Below, in pieces: positions 33,862-44,691 of a stretch of DNA of 49,026 nt. How positions within the stretch are numbered: the stretch's first letter is position 1; each line of letters starts with the position of its first letter. The DNA is taken from contig JABURQ010000204.1 of NCBI GenBank assembly GCA_014762625.1, positions 1-49,026 of the forward strand, given 5' to 3'. Both the position numbers and the translations under genes were made by a program. Source of the stretch: Planctomycetaceae bacterium. GTDB taxonomy: Bacteria; Planctomycetota; Planctomycetia; Planctomycetales; Planctomycetaceae. Under the pieces are notes generated by a model. The model was not told the DNA's origin. It made no database searches and saw nothing but the letters and a program-made list of their open reading frames with translations.

Positions 33862-35178
33862 TCAGGAAATCGATTTCTCTAGCGAAAGTCGCATCTGGTG
33901 CAGAGCCCAGCGGAGGTTGGCCTGCGTCCAGAGCAGGGGGTTGACGTCGTTCGGAATCCATTCTCCCTGTGAAAGATAGTACGATTCGGGACAACGAAAC
34001 TCGGGCCAGTCTCTCCCCGGTCCGGTTATCTGTGCGACCGATCGCGCGAGATGAAAGCTTTGAGCCTTCAGGTTTTTCTCGTCCCCGGTTTCGAGATACC
34101 GCTGGCCGAAGATGACGGAGAGCACGGGATCGAAAATGCACCACTGCGCCTCCTGTCCTGCTCCCAGCAACGCATCCCGCTTGCCGATGTCGTCGCTGAA
34201 ATCTGCCGTACGAGACTCCTCATCGAACTTCAGTGTGTAGTCGGCGCACCAGTAAGAGTCACCCCGATAACGACAGATCCCGATCTCTCCCGACAGTTCC
34301 TCCATCACCCCTTGGACGATCTTCGTCGCTTGTCCCTCCGTCGGCGACACCAATCCCAGCGGCGCGATCAGGAACAGCAATGCCGCGTCGTGCTCGCGTG
34401 CTTCTTTCGGATCGTCCGATTTGCATTCCCAGGGTAGCGTTTTCGAGAGGACCTGCATGCCGTGCGAAATCAACTCATCGCATTCGTGCAGCAGGGCCTC
34501 CCGCTCATCACCCGTCAAACCGGGGAGTTCCTGCGGCACTCTGAGTAGCGTTTCCCACGCCTGCAATCCGCGGACGACCGTCCCGACGCTACTCATCTCG
34601 ACCTTCTTAAGTTCCTCCCAGTGGCCGCTGTCTTTGTCTTGCCAGTAGCGGATGGCGTGGAAATATTTCGGAAATCGCGTGAGTAACTGGTACTCCTCGG
34701 GATGCAGCGTGAGATCGTGTTCCGTCGCCATCAGACAGGTCAGCCAGAGATAATAACCGAGCGCGTCGTTCTGGCCGTGCGCCCATTTCTCCTCGCACTC
34801 GGCGAGCGTCGCTCCGTCGAATCGAATGTGCGGTCGATTCATGTGAATCGAAGGGTCGAGCTCGCCGGCGACGATCTTGTCCATTTTTGCTTGCTGGGTG
34901 AGGAAAAATTTCGTCAGCCCGCGGATCACCTTTGCGGCGGTCTCGATCTCTCCCACTGCGAGAAAACCGTGCGCCAGATGAATGTTATCCCGTACCCAGA
35001 CATTGTGATATCCGGTGTAAGCGTCGGCGACAGCAGCGGGAAAGAGTCCCGTTTCCAAAGGCTCGAAATCGAGTGTCCCGCGCGCAGTCAATAACTTTTC
35101 GAGCCGGTCGAGCGATTCCAGCGTCCAGGGTTCTTCCAGATACGGCTTCAAATCCGGGTGATGAATCACCAACGTCAT
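33862..35178 (-). CDS. GH15 / phosphorylase-kinase-alpha-like protein
   Basis: The 438-residue cytoplasmic protein follows the (alpha/alpha)6 barrel of glycoside hydrolase family 15 and its phosphorylase-b-kinase regulatory-subunit relatives. Visible landmarks are TGYHNVWVRDNIHLAHGFLA, HIRFDGATLAECEEKWAHGQNDALGYYLW in order, SGHWEELKKVEMSSVGTVVRGLQAW, EAQWCIFDPVLSVIFGQRYL and CPESYYLSQGEW. The PhK-like pattern suggests a glucan-binding or glucan-cleaving role near glycogen, but I cannot confirm the catalytic Glu pair. GGAGG seven bases upstream fixes the start. The Fur-like gene follows by 36 bp, so they may share a transcript. Confidence 0.82.
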   Translation of the reverse strand: MTLVIHHPDLKPYLEEPWTLESLDRLEKLLTARGTLDFEPLETGLFPAAVADAYTGYHNVWVRDNIHLAHGFLAVGEIETAAKVIRGLTKFFLTQQAKMDKIVAGELDPSIHMNRPHIRFDGATLAECEEKWAHGQNDALGYYLWLTCLMATEHDLTLHPEEYQLLTRFPKYFHAIRYWQDKDSGHWEELKKVEMSSVGTVVRGLQAWETLLRVPQELPGLTGDEREALLHECDELISHGMQVLSKTLPWECKSDDPKEAREHDAALLFLIAPLGLVSPTEGQATKIVQGVMEELSGEIGICRYRGDSYWCADYTLKFDEESRTADFSDDIGKRDALLGAGQEAQWCIFDPVLSVIFGQRYLETGDEKNLKAQSFHLARSVAQITGPGRDWPEFRCPESYYLSQGEWIPNDVNPLLWTQANLRWALHQMRLSLEKSIS

Positions 35179-35355
35179 ACGGCTCCCTCCAATTACATCT
35201 TCCGAGAATACTTCGCGCGCTGAACTTACTGGAAATTCATTGTGACAAACTGGAGGGGAAATTTCGATTCAAGGGATTCCCTCAATTCTGCCGATTTTAA
35301 GGGTAGTGGATGACCCGAACTTCCGGCTGCGCGACCAAAACGTGAGGAGAGAACT

Positions 35356-35976
35356 ATGCCGAACCTGTCAAAAGTAATTGTGCTGACTGTCGTGGCTGCC
35401 GCCATGGCGTCTTCTTCGGCAGAAGCTCAGTGGGTTGGACCTCGCGGTCCCTTCGATCACTGTTCCACTCCACAACCAGTCGCGGCTCCCATGAGAAGTG
35501 CGGGCCTCAATCCTGCTTGCCTACCCGCGCATTGCACCTGTGCGGAGACGGCCATGGTCCCGCGGCAACAAGTCACTTACCGCAACGTTTCGGAAACTCG
35601 TTATCGACCCGAAACGGTCACTCGCATGGTCCCGGTCACCGTTTACAAACAGGAACAGCAGACACGGATGGTTCCCTATACCGTCACTCGCCGGGTGCCC
35701 CAAGTTCGCACGGTTTACCAGCCGCAAACCACACTGCGTACCTATCCTGCTTACGGATATACGGCTCCGCAAACAGCGGTCGCCCCGATCAGTTCCCAGC
35801 CAGCGGTTCCGCAAACCGCATCAAAGTTACCGCCGCATCCGGACGCTCTCAGCTTGAAGGAACTCGACACTCCCAAAGCGACTTACGACGATACGCCGGT
35901 GTCGTCGAGCACTCGCGCAGCAAGCCGACGCCACATCGGACGCTCCGCCGCCTCGGTCTTTCGTAAGTTTCAGTGA
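35356..35976 (+). CDS. Exported YTV-repeat protein
   Basis: The 206-residue product has a signal peptide (about 1-24, ending AEA) and a Cys-containing N-terminal part (HCSTPQ, CLPAHCTCAE). It then carries a run of short repeats such as YRPETVTRMVPVTVYKQE and MVPYTVTRRVPQ, which are the YTV repeat first described in planctomycetes and found in proteins of their cell wall or surface. The C-terminal part is Ser/Pro/Thr-rich with a basic end. A structural role at the cell surface is likely from the family but not shown. A good GGAG site precedes the ATG. It is convergent with argC. Confidence 0.85.
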   Translation: MPNLSKVIVLTVVAAAMASSSAEAQWVGPRGPFDHCSTPQPVAAPMRSAGLNPACLPAHCTCAETAMVPRQQVTYRNVSETRYRPETVTRMVPVTVYKQEQQTRMVPYTVTRRVPQVRTVYQPQTTLRTYPAYGYTAPQTAVAPISSQPAVPQTASKLPPHPDALSLKELDTPKATYDDTPVSSSTRAASRRHIGRSAASVFRKFQ

Positions 35977-36055
35977 TCCGCTTTAGAGCCTGTCTTCAAA
36001 TTCCATTTTGGCTACGAATGGCGAGCCAGTCACCCGCTTTTCGTTGGTCTGCATC

Positions 36056-36076
36056 GTCGAATCTGGGGGATTCGAC
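36056..36076. terminator. Hairpin between convergent YTV and argC genes
   Basis: GTCGAATC (36056-36063) and GATTCGAC (36069-36076) form a perfect 8-bp stem with the 5-nt loop TGGGG. It lies in the 171-bp gap between two convergent stops, where a bidirectional terminator would be expected, but no T-run follows on either strand. Confidence 0.35.
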
Positions 36077-36147
36077 TGCTTCGACCGCCTCAATCGGGAA
36101 CAGTTCGCTCATTCTCGCCTCGAAAAGCGAATTAAGAAGACACGCTC

Positions 36148-37161
36148 TCAGACCAGCAGCGCGGTCGTCTCGTCGAAACCGGCCAGCAGGTTGAAATTCT
36201 GTACGGCGACTCCCGAAGCACCTTTGATGAGATTGTCGAGCGCCGCCAGCACGATCAGCTGATCCCGATTAAAGCGAACCGTGATATCGATGTAATTCGT
36301 CTGCGCGACATCTTTTGTACGCGGCAGATGCTCGACAATTCGCACGAACGGGCAGTCGGCGTAAAATTCCCGATACAGATCGAGTAACGCTTCCTGGCTC
36401 GTGGATTCTTTCAGCTGCGGATAGATCGTACAGAGAATCCCGCGATCCATTGGAATGAGATGCGGCGTGAAGGTCACTTGGACGGCTTCTTCCCCCACAT
36501 CGGTCAGAACCTGTTCGATTTCCGGTTGATGGCGGTGGGTTCCAACGCCGTAAGCAGAAAGACTTTCATTACACTCGGAAAACAGGGTTCCCAGTTTGGG
36601 ACTCCGTCCCGCACCCGAAACGCCGCTTTTGGCATCAATGAGGATCCCCGTCGGTTCAATGAGCGACTGTTTGACCAGCGGGGCGAGCGCCAGAATCGAC
36701 GTACTCGTGTAACAGCCGGGATTGGCGACGAGATCCTTCCCCGGAATTCGATCGCGGTACAGTTCGGGAAGTCCGTAAACCGTATCGCCCAGTCGGGTTG
36801 GATCGGTATGCACGTGACCGTACCACTTTTCGTAGACGGCGGGATCGTTCAGACGATAGTCGGCGGAGAGATCGACGACTTTCGTTCCTGCTGCGAGCAG
36901 ATCGGGAATCGCCGTCATGCTGGCGACGTGCGGTAATGCGCAGAAGACGTAATCGCACCGTTGGCCGACTTCCTCGGCGGTCAGGTTCTCGCAGGCCAGA
37001 TCGAGACGACCGTAAAGCGACGGATGAATCTCGTGGATGGGAGGATTCCCGTCCTGGCGCGTGGTGGCGGCGACGATTTCCACCTCCGGATTGCGTAGCA
37101 GAATGCGAATCAGTTCGTAGGCGGTGTATCCGGTAGCACCGAGAATTCCAACTTTGGGCAT
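36148..37161 (-). CDS. argC: N-acetyl-gamma-glutamyl-phosphate reductase
   Basis: ArgC reduces N-acetylglutamyl phosphate with NADPH, the step between ArgB and ArgD. The 337-residue protein has the Rossmann start [19 protein letters not shown], the LSADYRL motif, the active-site Cys150 in [21 protein letters not shown], and the substrate His region around [11 protein letters not shown], followed by [12 protein letters not shown]. Length is normal. It stands apart, about 26 kb from the argB-argD-argF block, and has no clear ribosome-binding site. The next gene upstream on this strand encodes the DUF4129 protein. Confidence 0.95.
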   Translation of the reverse strand: MPKVGILGATGYTAYELIRILLRNPEVEIVAATTRQDGNPPIHEIHPSLYGRLDLACENLTAEEVGQRCDYVFCALPHVASMTAIPDLLAAGTKVVDLSADYRLNDPAVYEKWYGHVHTDPTRLGDTVYGLPELYRDRIPGKDLVANPGCYTSTSILALAPLVKQSLIEPTGILIDAKSGVSGAGRSPKLGTLFSECNESLSAYGVGTHRHQPEIEQVLTDVGEEAVQVTFTPHLIPMDRGILCTIYPQLKESTSQEALLDLYREFYADCPFVRIVEHLPRTKDVAQTNYIDITVRFNRDQLIVLAALDNLIKGASGVAVQNFNLLAGFDETTALLV

Positions 37162-37243
37162 AACGGGAAGCTTGTTTGAGGGTCGGAACGGTCAGGGGAA
37201 GTCTGGCTGTCAAACAGAGACACGAATGACGGCTCCAAGTTCG

Positions 37244-39073
37244 CTATCCCACCGGTTGCGATTCGCGGCGACTCATTCCGGTCCACAACGGTTCCAGCGG
37301 GGCAATATCGAACGATAACGGAGGCCGTGAGGAGTACAAGATACGGGAATGAGCGGCCGTTAGGAACCGAACCGCTTCCGCCATTTCGGGAAACCGCGCG
37401 CTGACCTGCTGACCGATTTCCTGCGGGGTGATGTCTTCGCCCGCGTCGATCCCCTGTTCCCGGGCGTAAGCCCGGAACGCTTCCTCCGAATAGAGGACCA
37501 ACGCGTCCGGCGACAGACGCTGTGCGAGTCCCGTCGTGAAAGGATTGTCGTAATCGGCAAATGTCTTTTCAGGCACGCCGGTTGTTGTCTGAGGGAGTTC
37601 CTCTTCCGGCTTTTCTTTTTTCTTTTTCGGTTTTCCGCCGAACAGATTCGCCCAGAAGTTCACGATCGAATCCCAGAACTCGCGCGCTCCCGCCGCCAGA
37701 TCCGCACGATTCTTCCAGATCGCCCACACAATGAAACCGCCGAACAGGCCGTAAATGATCCACTTCAATGTGGAGCCGATCTGCGGCATCTTCCAGCGCG
37801 AGCGTTGGGAAGAGGAGGTCTCGGAATCGGAGTCCGAAGCGTCCCTGTTCTTGTTGGCTTGCCGTCGATCGGCACCCCGTTCGGAGTTCTGGGCTTGTTG
37901 TTTGTCGGAATCTTTCTCCGATTCCTTGTCGGCAGTCTGTCCCTGTTGTTTGTCGTTCTCGTCGGATTGCTCGCCGCTTTTCGATTTCCCTTTCTGATCG
38001 GACTGTCCCGATTTCTTGCCGTCCCCTTCCGCGTCCGTCGGCTCCCCCTCTTCCGACATTTTATCTCCCGGATCCTCCGAGTTCTCATCCACTTTCCCGG
38101 TGCGACGCCCCTCTCCCCGTCCCGCGTCGTTGCTGCTCATCGCGTAGTCGGAAGCCGACTGATCTTCCGAAAAGCGATCGAGTAACGCGGTCACCGAAGT
38201 CCCGGCATGGGGCCGGGGAATCAGCAAACAAATCCCCAGCACCATCAGCATGATCACAATCCCCGAACTGACCCAGGCCGCTGTGATGCTCGTCGGCATT
38301 TTGATCCGCCGCTGACGGAGATAGCGTCGCAGTCCGAGAAAGCTGGTGGTCAGGAAGAGCCCCAATGCGGACGCCACATAAATCCAGAGAAACACAAATC
38401 CTTCCCGAATCGAATCGTCTTCCGCAGGAAGAAACGCTTGTCCCACTCCGAACAACGGCAACGCCGCCAGGGAGAAATAAACCACCCACACGCCGGGAGC
38501 GCGCTGCTTCTCCGAGGGAGGCTTCGATTCAGATTCCGACGGTTCATCCGGTTTCGAGGAGGCTTCGATGAGACCGAGCTCTTCGCGACGAAGTCGCCGT
38601 CGCCGCTGCTTGGCGGTCTCTACCGGTTCGTCCTCCTCGTCCTCTTCACTGCCGGAATCATCCATGCCCGACTGCTGCAACAATCCCGCCGAACTAACTT
38701 TCACAGAGTCGTCGATCACGGTGCAATCCCACGTCAATTTATTGACGCACCACCAGACAACCCCCATCAGCACAATCATGCCGATCAGATATTCTTCCAG
38801 AAACCGGAAGGCAAACGCGGTACACGCCAGTGCCAACGCCCCGGCATACATCGAGGCGTGAGCTTTTCCGAATTCAATACCGATGCGAGAAATTAACACC
38901 GTCGCGAATACAAACCACCCCAGCATCCAGCGCACACGCCCCTGATATTGTCCGTCGTAACTGATCTCCTGCAGAAAGAAAACCAGACTCCCCACCAGCA
39001 GCATAATCAGTACCGGACTGACGGCGATGGCGAGATAGTCGGCGGTCGATTGTTGGAGTCGTTTCCGGGCCAT
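37244..39073 (-). CDS. Multi-helix membrane protein with DUF4129 C-terminus
   Basis: From MARKRLQQSTADYLAIAV the 609-residue protein has two pairs of membrane helices, an acidic/basic cytoplasmic loop (DDSGSEEDEEDEPVE, then RRRRLRREELG), three more helices, a long charged low-complexity stretch of about 110 residues rich in Ser, Lys, Asp, Glu and Gln, one helix (LKWIIYGLFGGFIVWAIW) and a C-terminal DUF4129 domain (DALVLYSEEAFRAYAREQGI, RFPEMAEAVRFLTAAHSRILY). DUF4129 proteins usually sit in gene sets with transglutaminase, MoxR and DUF58 genes; none of those is in this window. The frame is open 55 codons further upstream, but that extension is not hydrophobic and is less likely. Confidence 0.8.
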   Translation of the reverse strand: MARKRLQQSTADYLAIAVSPVLIMLLVGSLVFFLQEISYDGQYQGRVRWMLGWFVFATVLISRIGIEFGKAHASMYAGALALACTAFAFRFLEEYLIGMIVLMGVVWWCVNKLTWDCTVIDDSVKVSSAGLLQQSGMDDSGSEEDEEDEPVETAKQRRRRLRREELGLIEASSKPDEPSESESKPPSEKQRAPGVWVVYFSLAALPLFGVGQAFLPAEDDSIREGFVFLWIYVASALGLFLTTSFLGLRRYLRQRRIKMPTSITAAWVSSGIVIMLMVLGICLLIPRPHAGTSVTALLDRFSEDQSASDYAMSSNDAGRGEGRRTGKVDENSEDPGDKMSEEGEPTDAEGDGKKSGQSDQKGKSKSGEQSDENDKQQGQTADKESEKDSDKQQAQNSERGADRRQANKNRDASDSDSETSSSQRSRWKMPQIGSTLKWIIYGLFGGFIVWAIWKNRADLAAGAREFWDSIVNFWANLFGGKPKKKKEKPEEELPQTTTGVPEKTFADYDNPFTTGLAQRLSPDALVLYSEEAFRAYAREQGIDAGEDITPQEIGQQVSARFPEMAEAVRFLTAAHSRILYSSRPPLSFDIAPLEPLWTGMSRRESQPVG

Positions 39074-39210
39074 AGAAACCACGATTTCCTGAGAAAAGGG
39101 CTGCTCCCATTCTAACGGCTCATCGCTCCGAAAGTGGCGAAAAATGGACGCGAGCGGTCTCGTTACTGGTGAACGAGCCGGAAGCGCGCCGATGTGAAGG
39201 GAGAATCCCG

Positions 39211-39239
39211 TTGACTTGTCAGCAGACATGCACCACAAT
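39211..39239 (+). promoter_or_regulatory. Candidate promoter for the second DUF1501 gene
   Basis: TTGACT (39211-39216) and CACAAT (39234-39239) are spaced 17 bp apart and lie about 60 bp before the ATG at 39300. The -35 fits well and the -10 matches at four of six positions. Confidence 0.35.
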
Positions 39240-39299
39240 TGATGTGTTCGCCACGGGCGAATCTCCCCCCTGAATTTCCTACCTCAAATTCGGATTTCC

Positions 39300-40718
39300 A
39301 TGTCGTTTCCGAACCCACAGACATCCTTTAACAGTAACGCTTGCGCGGAATTTCGGTCCGTTGCGCAGCCTTCACGTCGCTCTGTTTTACAGGCGGGTTT
39401 AATCGGCGGACTCAGCCTGCCGACTCTGATGTCTTCTCCACTTTCTGCGGAAAGCGGAGCCTCACTCCCCGGATTCGGGAAAGCCAAACGCTGCATCTTT
39501 CTGTTTATGTGGGGCGGGCCGAGTCATATCGATACGCTCGATCCCAAACCGAACGCCCCCGCCGAAGTGCGCGGCGAATTCGCCCCCATCGACACCAACG
39601 TTCCCGGCATTCAGTTGAGCGAACATTTTCAAATGACCGCCCGGCAGTGTGACAAGCTGGCCGTCATTCGATCGCTGACCCATTCCGATCCGTCGCATCT
39701 CGCCAGCGGACATTGCACCTTAACGGGTCACATCGCTCCCGTCCCCAATAGCGACGCCGAACCTCCCAGCGACCGCGACACACCTCACATCGGTTCGGTC
39801 GTCTCCCGGCTGAACGGCCAGACGTCGGCAATGCCGAATTTCGTCACGCTCCCCTGGAAAGCGTATCACCCCGCCGCTCCCGGCGGACAGGCTCCCGGTC
39901 AAACGGGCGGCTGGCTGGGACGACAATACGATCCGCTCTTGATCACCGGCAATCCCGCCGACCCGAACTGGAAAGTCCCCGCTCTCAACTTGATCGACGG
40001 GGTCGATACCCAGCGGCTCAATCATCGCCGCGGCTTACTGGAAAGCATCGATCGCCAACGGATCGCTCTCGACGACTACGCCGATGTTCGCAGCGTCAGC
40101 CGACAACAGGAACGCGCCTTCGGATTGTTGACCTCTCCCGAAGTACGTCAAGCCTTCGACCTGGTTCAGGAACCTGACGACGTTCGCGAACGCTACGGTC
40201 AGAACACCCACGGTCAATGTGTCTTACTGGCGCGTCGATTGATCGAATCGGGCGTCTCTCTGGTTTCCGTCAACTGGCACAACGATGGGCAGAACTTCTG
40301 GGACACGCACGGCAACAACTTCCCCCGCCTGAAGAACGATCTGATTCCACCCGCCGACCGTGCCTTGGCGACTTTGCTGGCAGATCTCGAAGAGCGCGGC
40401 CTGCTCGACGAAACGCTCGTCTGCTGGGTGGGAGAATTCGGACGGACTCCGCAAATCGGCAACGGCGGACGACAACATTACCCGCAATGTTACAGCGGTC
40501 TCTTGGCCGGTGGAGGAATCGCGGGCGGACAAATCTACGGGGCCTCCGACAAGCAGGGAACCCAACCCGCTTCCAATCCGGTCTCACCGCAAGACTACGC
40601 CGCCACCGTCTACCACAGCCTCGGCGTTCCTCACGATCTGACACTGAAAGATTCGACGAATCGCCCGCATCGAGTCTACGGCGGTCTTCCCGTCACGGAC
40701 ATCTTCCGCGCTTCTTAA
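39300..40718 (+). CDS. DUF1501 domain protein (second copy)
   Basis: This 472-residue paralogue of the gene at 3895 has an N-terminal export signal with twin Arg (SRRSVLQAGLIGGLSLP) beginning near residue 25 after a longer polar leader. Family motifs are MWGGPSHIDTLDPKP, SHLASGHCTLTGH, RYGQNTHGQCVLLARRLIESGV, a WDTHGNNF segment and WVGEFGRTPQIGNGGRQHYP, the last with probable metal ligands. Like other DUF1501 proteins it should be periplasmic or surface bound; activity is unproven. The gene faces away from the DUF4129 gene across a 226-bp divergent region and is followed 156 bp later by the DUF1559 gene on the same strand. Confidence 0.9.
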   Translation: MSFPNPQTSFNSNACAEFRSVAQPSRRSVLQAGLIGGLSLPTLMSSPLSAESGASLPGFGKAKRCIFLFMWGGPSHIDTLDPKPNAPAEVRGEFAPIDTNVPGIQLSEHFQMTARQCDKLAVIRSLTHSDPSHLASGHCTLTGHIAPVPNSDAEPPSDRDTPHIGSVVSRLNGQTSAMPNFVTLPWKAYHPAAPGGQAPGQTGGWLGRQYDPLLITGNPADPNWKVPALNLIDGVDTQRLNHRRGLLESIDRQRIALDDYADVRSVSRQQERAFGLLTSPEVRQAFDLVQEPDDVRERYGQNTHGQCVLLARRLIESGVSLVSVNWHNDGQNFWDTHGNNFPRLKNDLIPPADRALATLLADLEERGLLDETLVCWVGEFGRTPQIGNGGRQHYPQCYSGLLAGGGIAGGQIYGASDKQGTQPASNPVSPQDYAATVYHSLGVPHDLTLKDSTNRPHRVYGGLPVTDIFRAS

Positions 40719-40874
40719 CGCGGTCTTCACAGAACCTTCATCAGGCCACACAAACTGAATGAATTCTTTGTGAAGGTATTCCTCAGAGCCTGATCTTCGT
40801 CTTGGCGATCACTTACTATCAAGCCACCAGATTTGGTTTGTTGTGAGAGTCCAGTTTTCCACGGAGAGTCCAGG

Positions 40875-42149
40875 ATGCATTCCCGATCCCAGCGCCCCAT
40901 CGTCCCGTCCCGACACGCCGGATTCACAATCATCGAGTTGCTGGTGACGATGGTCATCATTGCGATTCTCGTCGCGTTACTCGTTCCCGCGGTGTTGTCG
41001 ATTCGCGAATCGGCCCGCACGACCGAATGTCAGAACAATCTGAAACAGATGGGGATTGCCTTCCAGGCGTTCTCAGACAGCGACCCCAAACAGCGTTTCT
41101 GTACCGGTGCAGCCGATTTCTTACGGGACGGCTGCCCCGATACCATTGGCTGGTTGGCGAATCTCGACAAAGTCGGAGCGCTCGCCCCCGAGGGAATGCT
41201 CTGCCCCTCCAATCCCGCCCGCGGATCGCAACTTCTCAATCAGATGCTCTCGAATGATACAAACGCTGCCGCCGCGACGGCGAGTCCCAACGATATCGCC
41301 AACGGCTTTTGCGATGCCTTCGACCCCGCCGGCAGTAACTATCTCGCCACAGGAGCGGGACGCGCCGATTATGTGAAAGCGCAAGTTCTCGAAGGCTTCA
41401 ATACGAACTACACGCCGAGCTGGTTTCTGGTTCGTGGCCAGATCGGTCCCAAAGCGATTGGAAGCGTGAGCGGCCAGAACGTGAAAGGAATCAACAACGG
41501 CCCCTTCCTGGATCGCGATCTGACTCAAGGCGGTTTGCGGCAAAACAATCTCACCATCCTGACCGGAAACGACCCACCCTCGAATCATATCCCTCTGATG
41601 GGAGACGGACAGTCTGGAAACGAAACCCTCTCGGTAGATCTGAACGACGAACTGCGGACCGGAATGCCGCTCGTCGAACTGTTCACACGCGGACCCGCCG
41701 TCTACGATCCTTCCGGTCCGGCCATCAAACTGATTGCAGGTTCCGCGGCGAACGTCCTTTCTCTGGAAGCGATTCAACCGACACGCTACCCCCAACCCGA
41801 TGAAGTGGTCGGACACGGAGGGGTCGGCAACAACGAGACAACCTACCAAACCAACAGCGGCGACTGGACGGCCACTCTGGGAGGTGCCGGCGTTCAGAAA
41901 CTCTGTTTGCAGGACACGCGCGGCTGGGCTCCCGTCCATCGAGGATCGTGCAATCTGCTGATGGCGGACGGTTCCGTGAAGTCCGTCAAAGATCTCAACG
42001 GCGACGGATTTCTCAATCCCGGATTTCCGGTCGAACCGGGAGACAACCCCGCTGCCGCGAATATCGGCTATCTCGACGGAGAAGTCGAAATGTCGAGCAT
42101 GGAGGTCTTTTCCGGAACTTACCTCCACTTCAAGCATTCGGACAACTGA
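40875..42149 (+). CDS. DUF1559 pseudopilin-like protein
   Basis: DUF1559 proteins are greatly expanded in planctomycetes. The product (424 residues from this ATG) has a type IV prepilin leader: basic [16 protein letters not shown], then cleavage before Phe17, Glu at mature position 5 and a hydrophobic helix ([19 protein letters not shown]). The [19 protein letters not shown] stretch and the C-terminal H-X9-DG motif ([12 protein letters not shown]) are family marks. Such proteins may be part of pilus-like fibres or type II secretion pseudopili. GGAG eight bases upstream decides the start over an upstream ATG in frame at 40833. Its stop is directly next to the rdgB stop (convergent, no gap). 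Confidence 0.93.
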   Translation: MHSRSQRPIVPSRHAGFTIIELLVTMVIIAILVALLVPAVLSIRESARTTECQNNLKQMGIAFQAFSDSDPKQRFCTGAADFLRDGCPDTIGWLANLDKVGALAPEGMLCPSNPARGSQLLNQMLSNDTNAAAATASPNDIANGFCDAFDPAGSNYLATGAGRADYVKAQVLEGFNTNYTPSWFLVRGQIGPKAIGSVSGQNVKGINNGPFLDRDLTQGGLRQNNLTILTGNDPPSNHIPLMGDGQSGNETLSVDLNDELRTGMPLVELFTRGPAVYDPSGPAIKLIAGSAANVLSLEAIQPTRYPQPDEVVGHGGVGNNETTYQTNSGDWTATLGGAGVQKLCLQDTRGWAPVHRGSCNLLMADGSVKSVKDLNGDGFLNPGFPVEPGDNPAAANIGYLDGEVEMSSMEVFSGTYLHFKHSDN

Positions 42150-42761
42150 TTACGGCTTCAGGAAAGCCACCAGTTTCGGAGTCACTCGCTCGAACGCCCG
42201 CGCCCGATGGCTCAGATGCTGTTTCACGACCGGTGGTAATTCGCCGAACGTCTTGTGCAATTCCACAATCGTGAAATAAGGATCGTAACCGAAGCCGTTC
42301 TCGCCGTGTGGTTCGGTCGCGATTTGTCCCCGGCAGGTCGCTTCTTCCGTCAACTGGACCGTTCCTTCCGGATCGGAAACCGCCAGCGAACAGACATACT
42401 GCGCCCCCCGTTTCTCCGTCGGCACATCCTCCAGTTCTTCGATCAGCTTCGCGTTATTCTTTTCATCGGTCGCCTCGGGACCGCTGTAACGCGCCGAATA
42501 GATTCCCGGACGACCATCGAGCGCATCCACCATCAAGCCGCTATCCTCTCCCAGCGTCCAGCAATTCAGATGGCGGGCGATTTGCGTCGCTTTGAGGGCG
42601 GCGTTTTCCGCGAACGTCTCCCCCGTCTCTTCAACCTCGGGAACATTTTCATAGTCGGCGAGGCTCAGAACTTCTACACCGTGCGGTTCCAGGAGGCCAC
42701 GAATTTCGCGCAACTTTCCCGCGTTGCGGGTGGCGATCACGAGAGACGGCTTGGCAGACAT
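42150..42761 (-). CDS. rdgB: XTP/dITP diphosphatase (Ham1/RdgB family)
   Basis: RdgB removes deaminated purine nucleotides such as dITP and XTP from the precursor pool. The 203-residue protein begins SLVIATRNAGKLREI, the triphosphate-binding motif, followed by EETGETFAENAALKA, LGEDSGLMVDALDGRPGIYSARY, and the C-terminal GYDPYFTI and LSHRARAFE motifs, all standard. It begins six bases after the glnS stop, so glnS-rdgB form an operon. With mutY elsewhere in the window it belongs to defence against base damage. Confidence 0.95.
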   Translation of the reverse strand: MSAKPSLVIATRNAGKLREIRGLLEPHGVEVLSLADYENVPEVEETGETFAENAALKATQIARHLNCWTLGEDSGLMVDALDGRPGIYSARYSGPEATDEKNNAKLIEELEDVPTEKRGAQYVCSLAVSDPEGTVQLTEEATCRGQIATEPHGENGFGYDPYFTIVELHKTFGELPPVVKQHLSHRARAFERVTPKLVAFLKP

Positions 42762-42767
42762 CGAAAC

Positions 42768-44492
<1,725 letters not shown>

Positions 44493-44691
44493 ATTTACTG
44501 ACGTCTGTCTGAAATTGAGATTGATCGTGAGTGACGGGAGCCTGCCCTCTCTCAGACAATCCTCCCGTGGAAGACGTTCATCCTCTCCAAACAGGGGGAT
44601 TCCGTCAACGGTGAGAGACCGGACTCGGTGCCAATCCACATGACTCGGCAGAGAACCTCAGGGAAATTCGTCAATTCATCACGGGGGCGGC

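Noticed and set aside
39074-39238. 55-codon upstream extension of the DUF4129 protein
   Set aside because: It is polar, has no ribosome-binding site and would cover the divergent promoter region of the second DUF1501 gene.
41121-42137. 338-codon open frame opposite the DUF1559 gene
   Set aside because: The sense frame carries the prepilin leader and H-X9-DG motif; the antisense frame has neither motif nor ribosome-binding site.
44493-44639. 49-codon upstream extension of glnS
   Set aside because: No homology to GlnS N-termini is visible; the ATG at 44492 matches the expected start of the enzyme.
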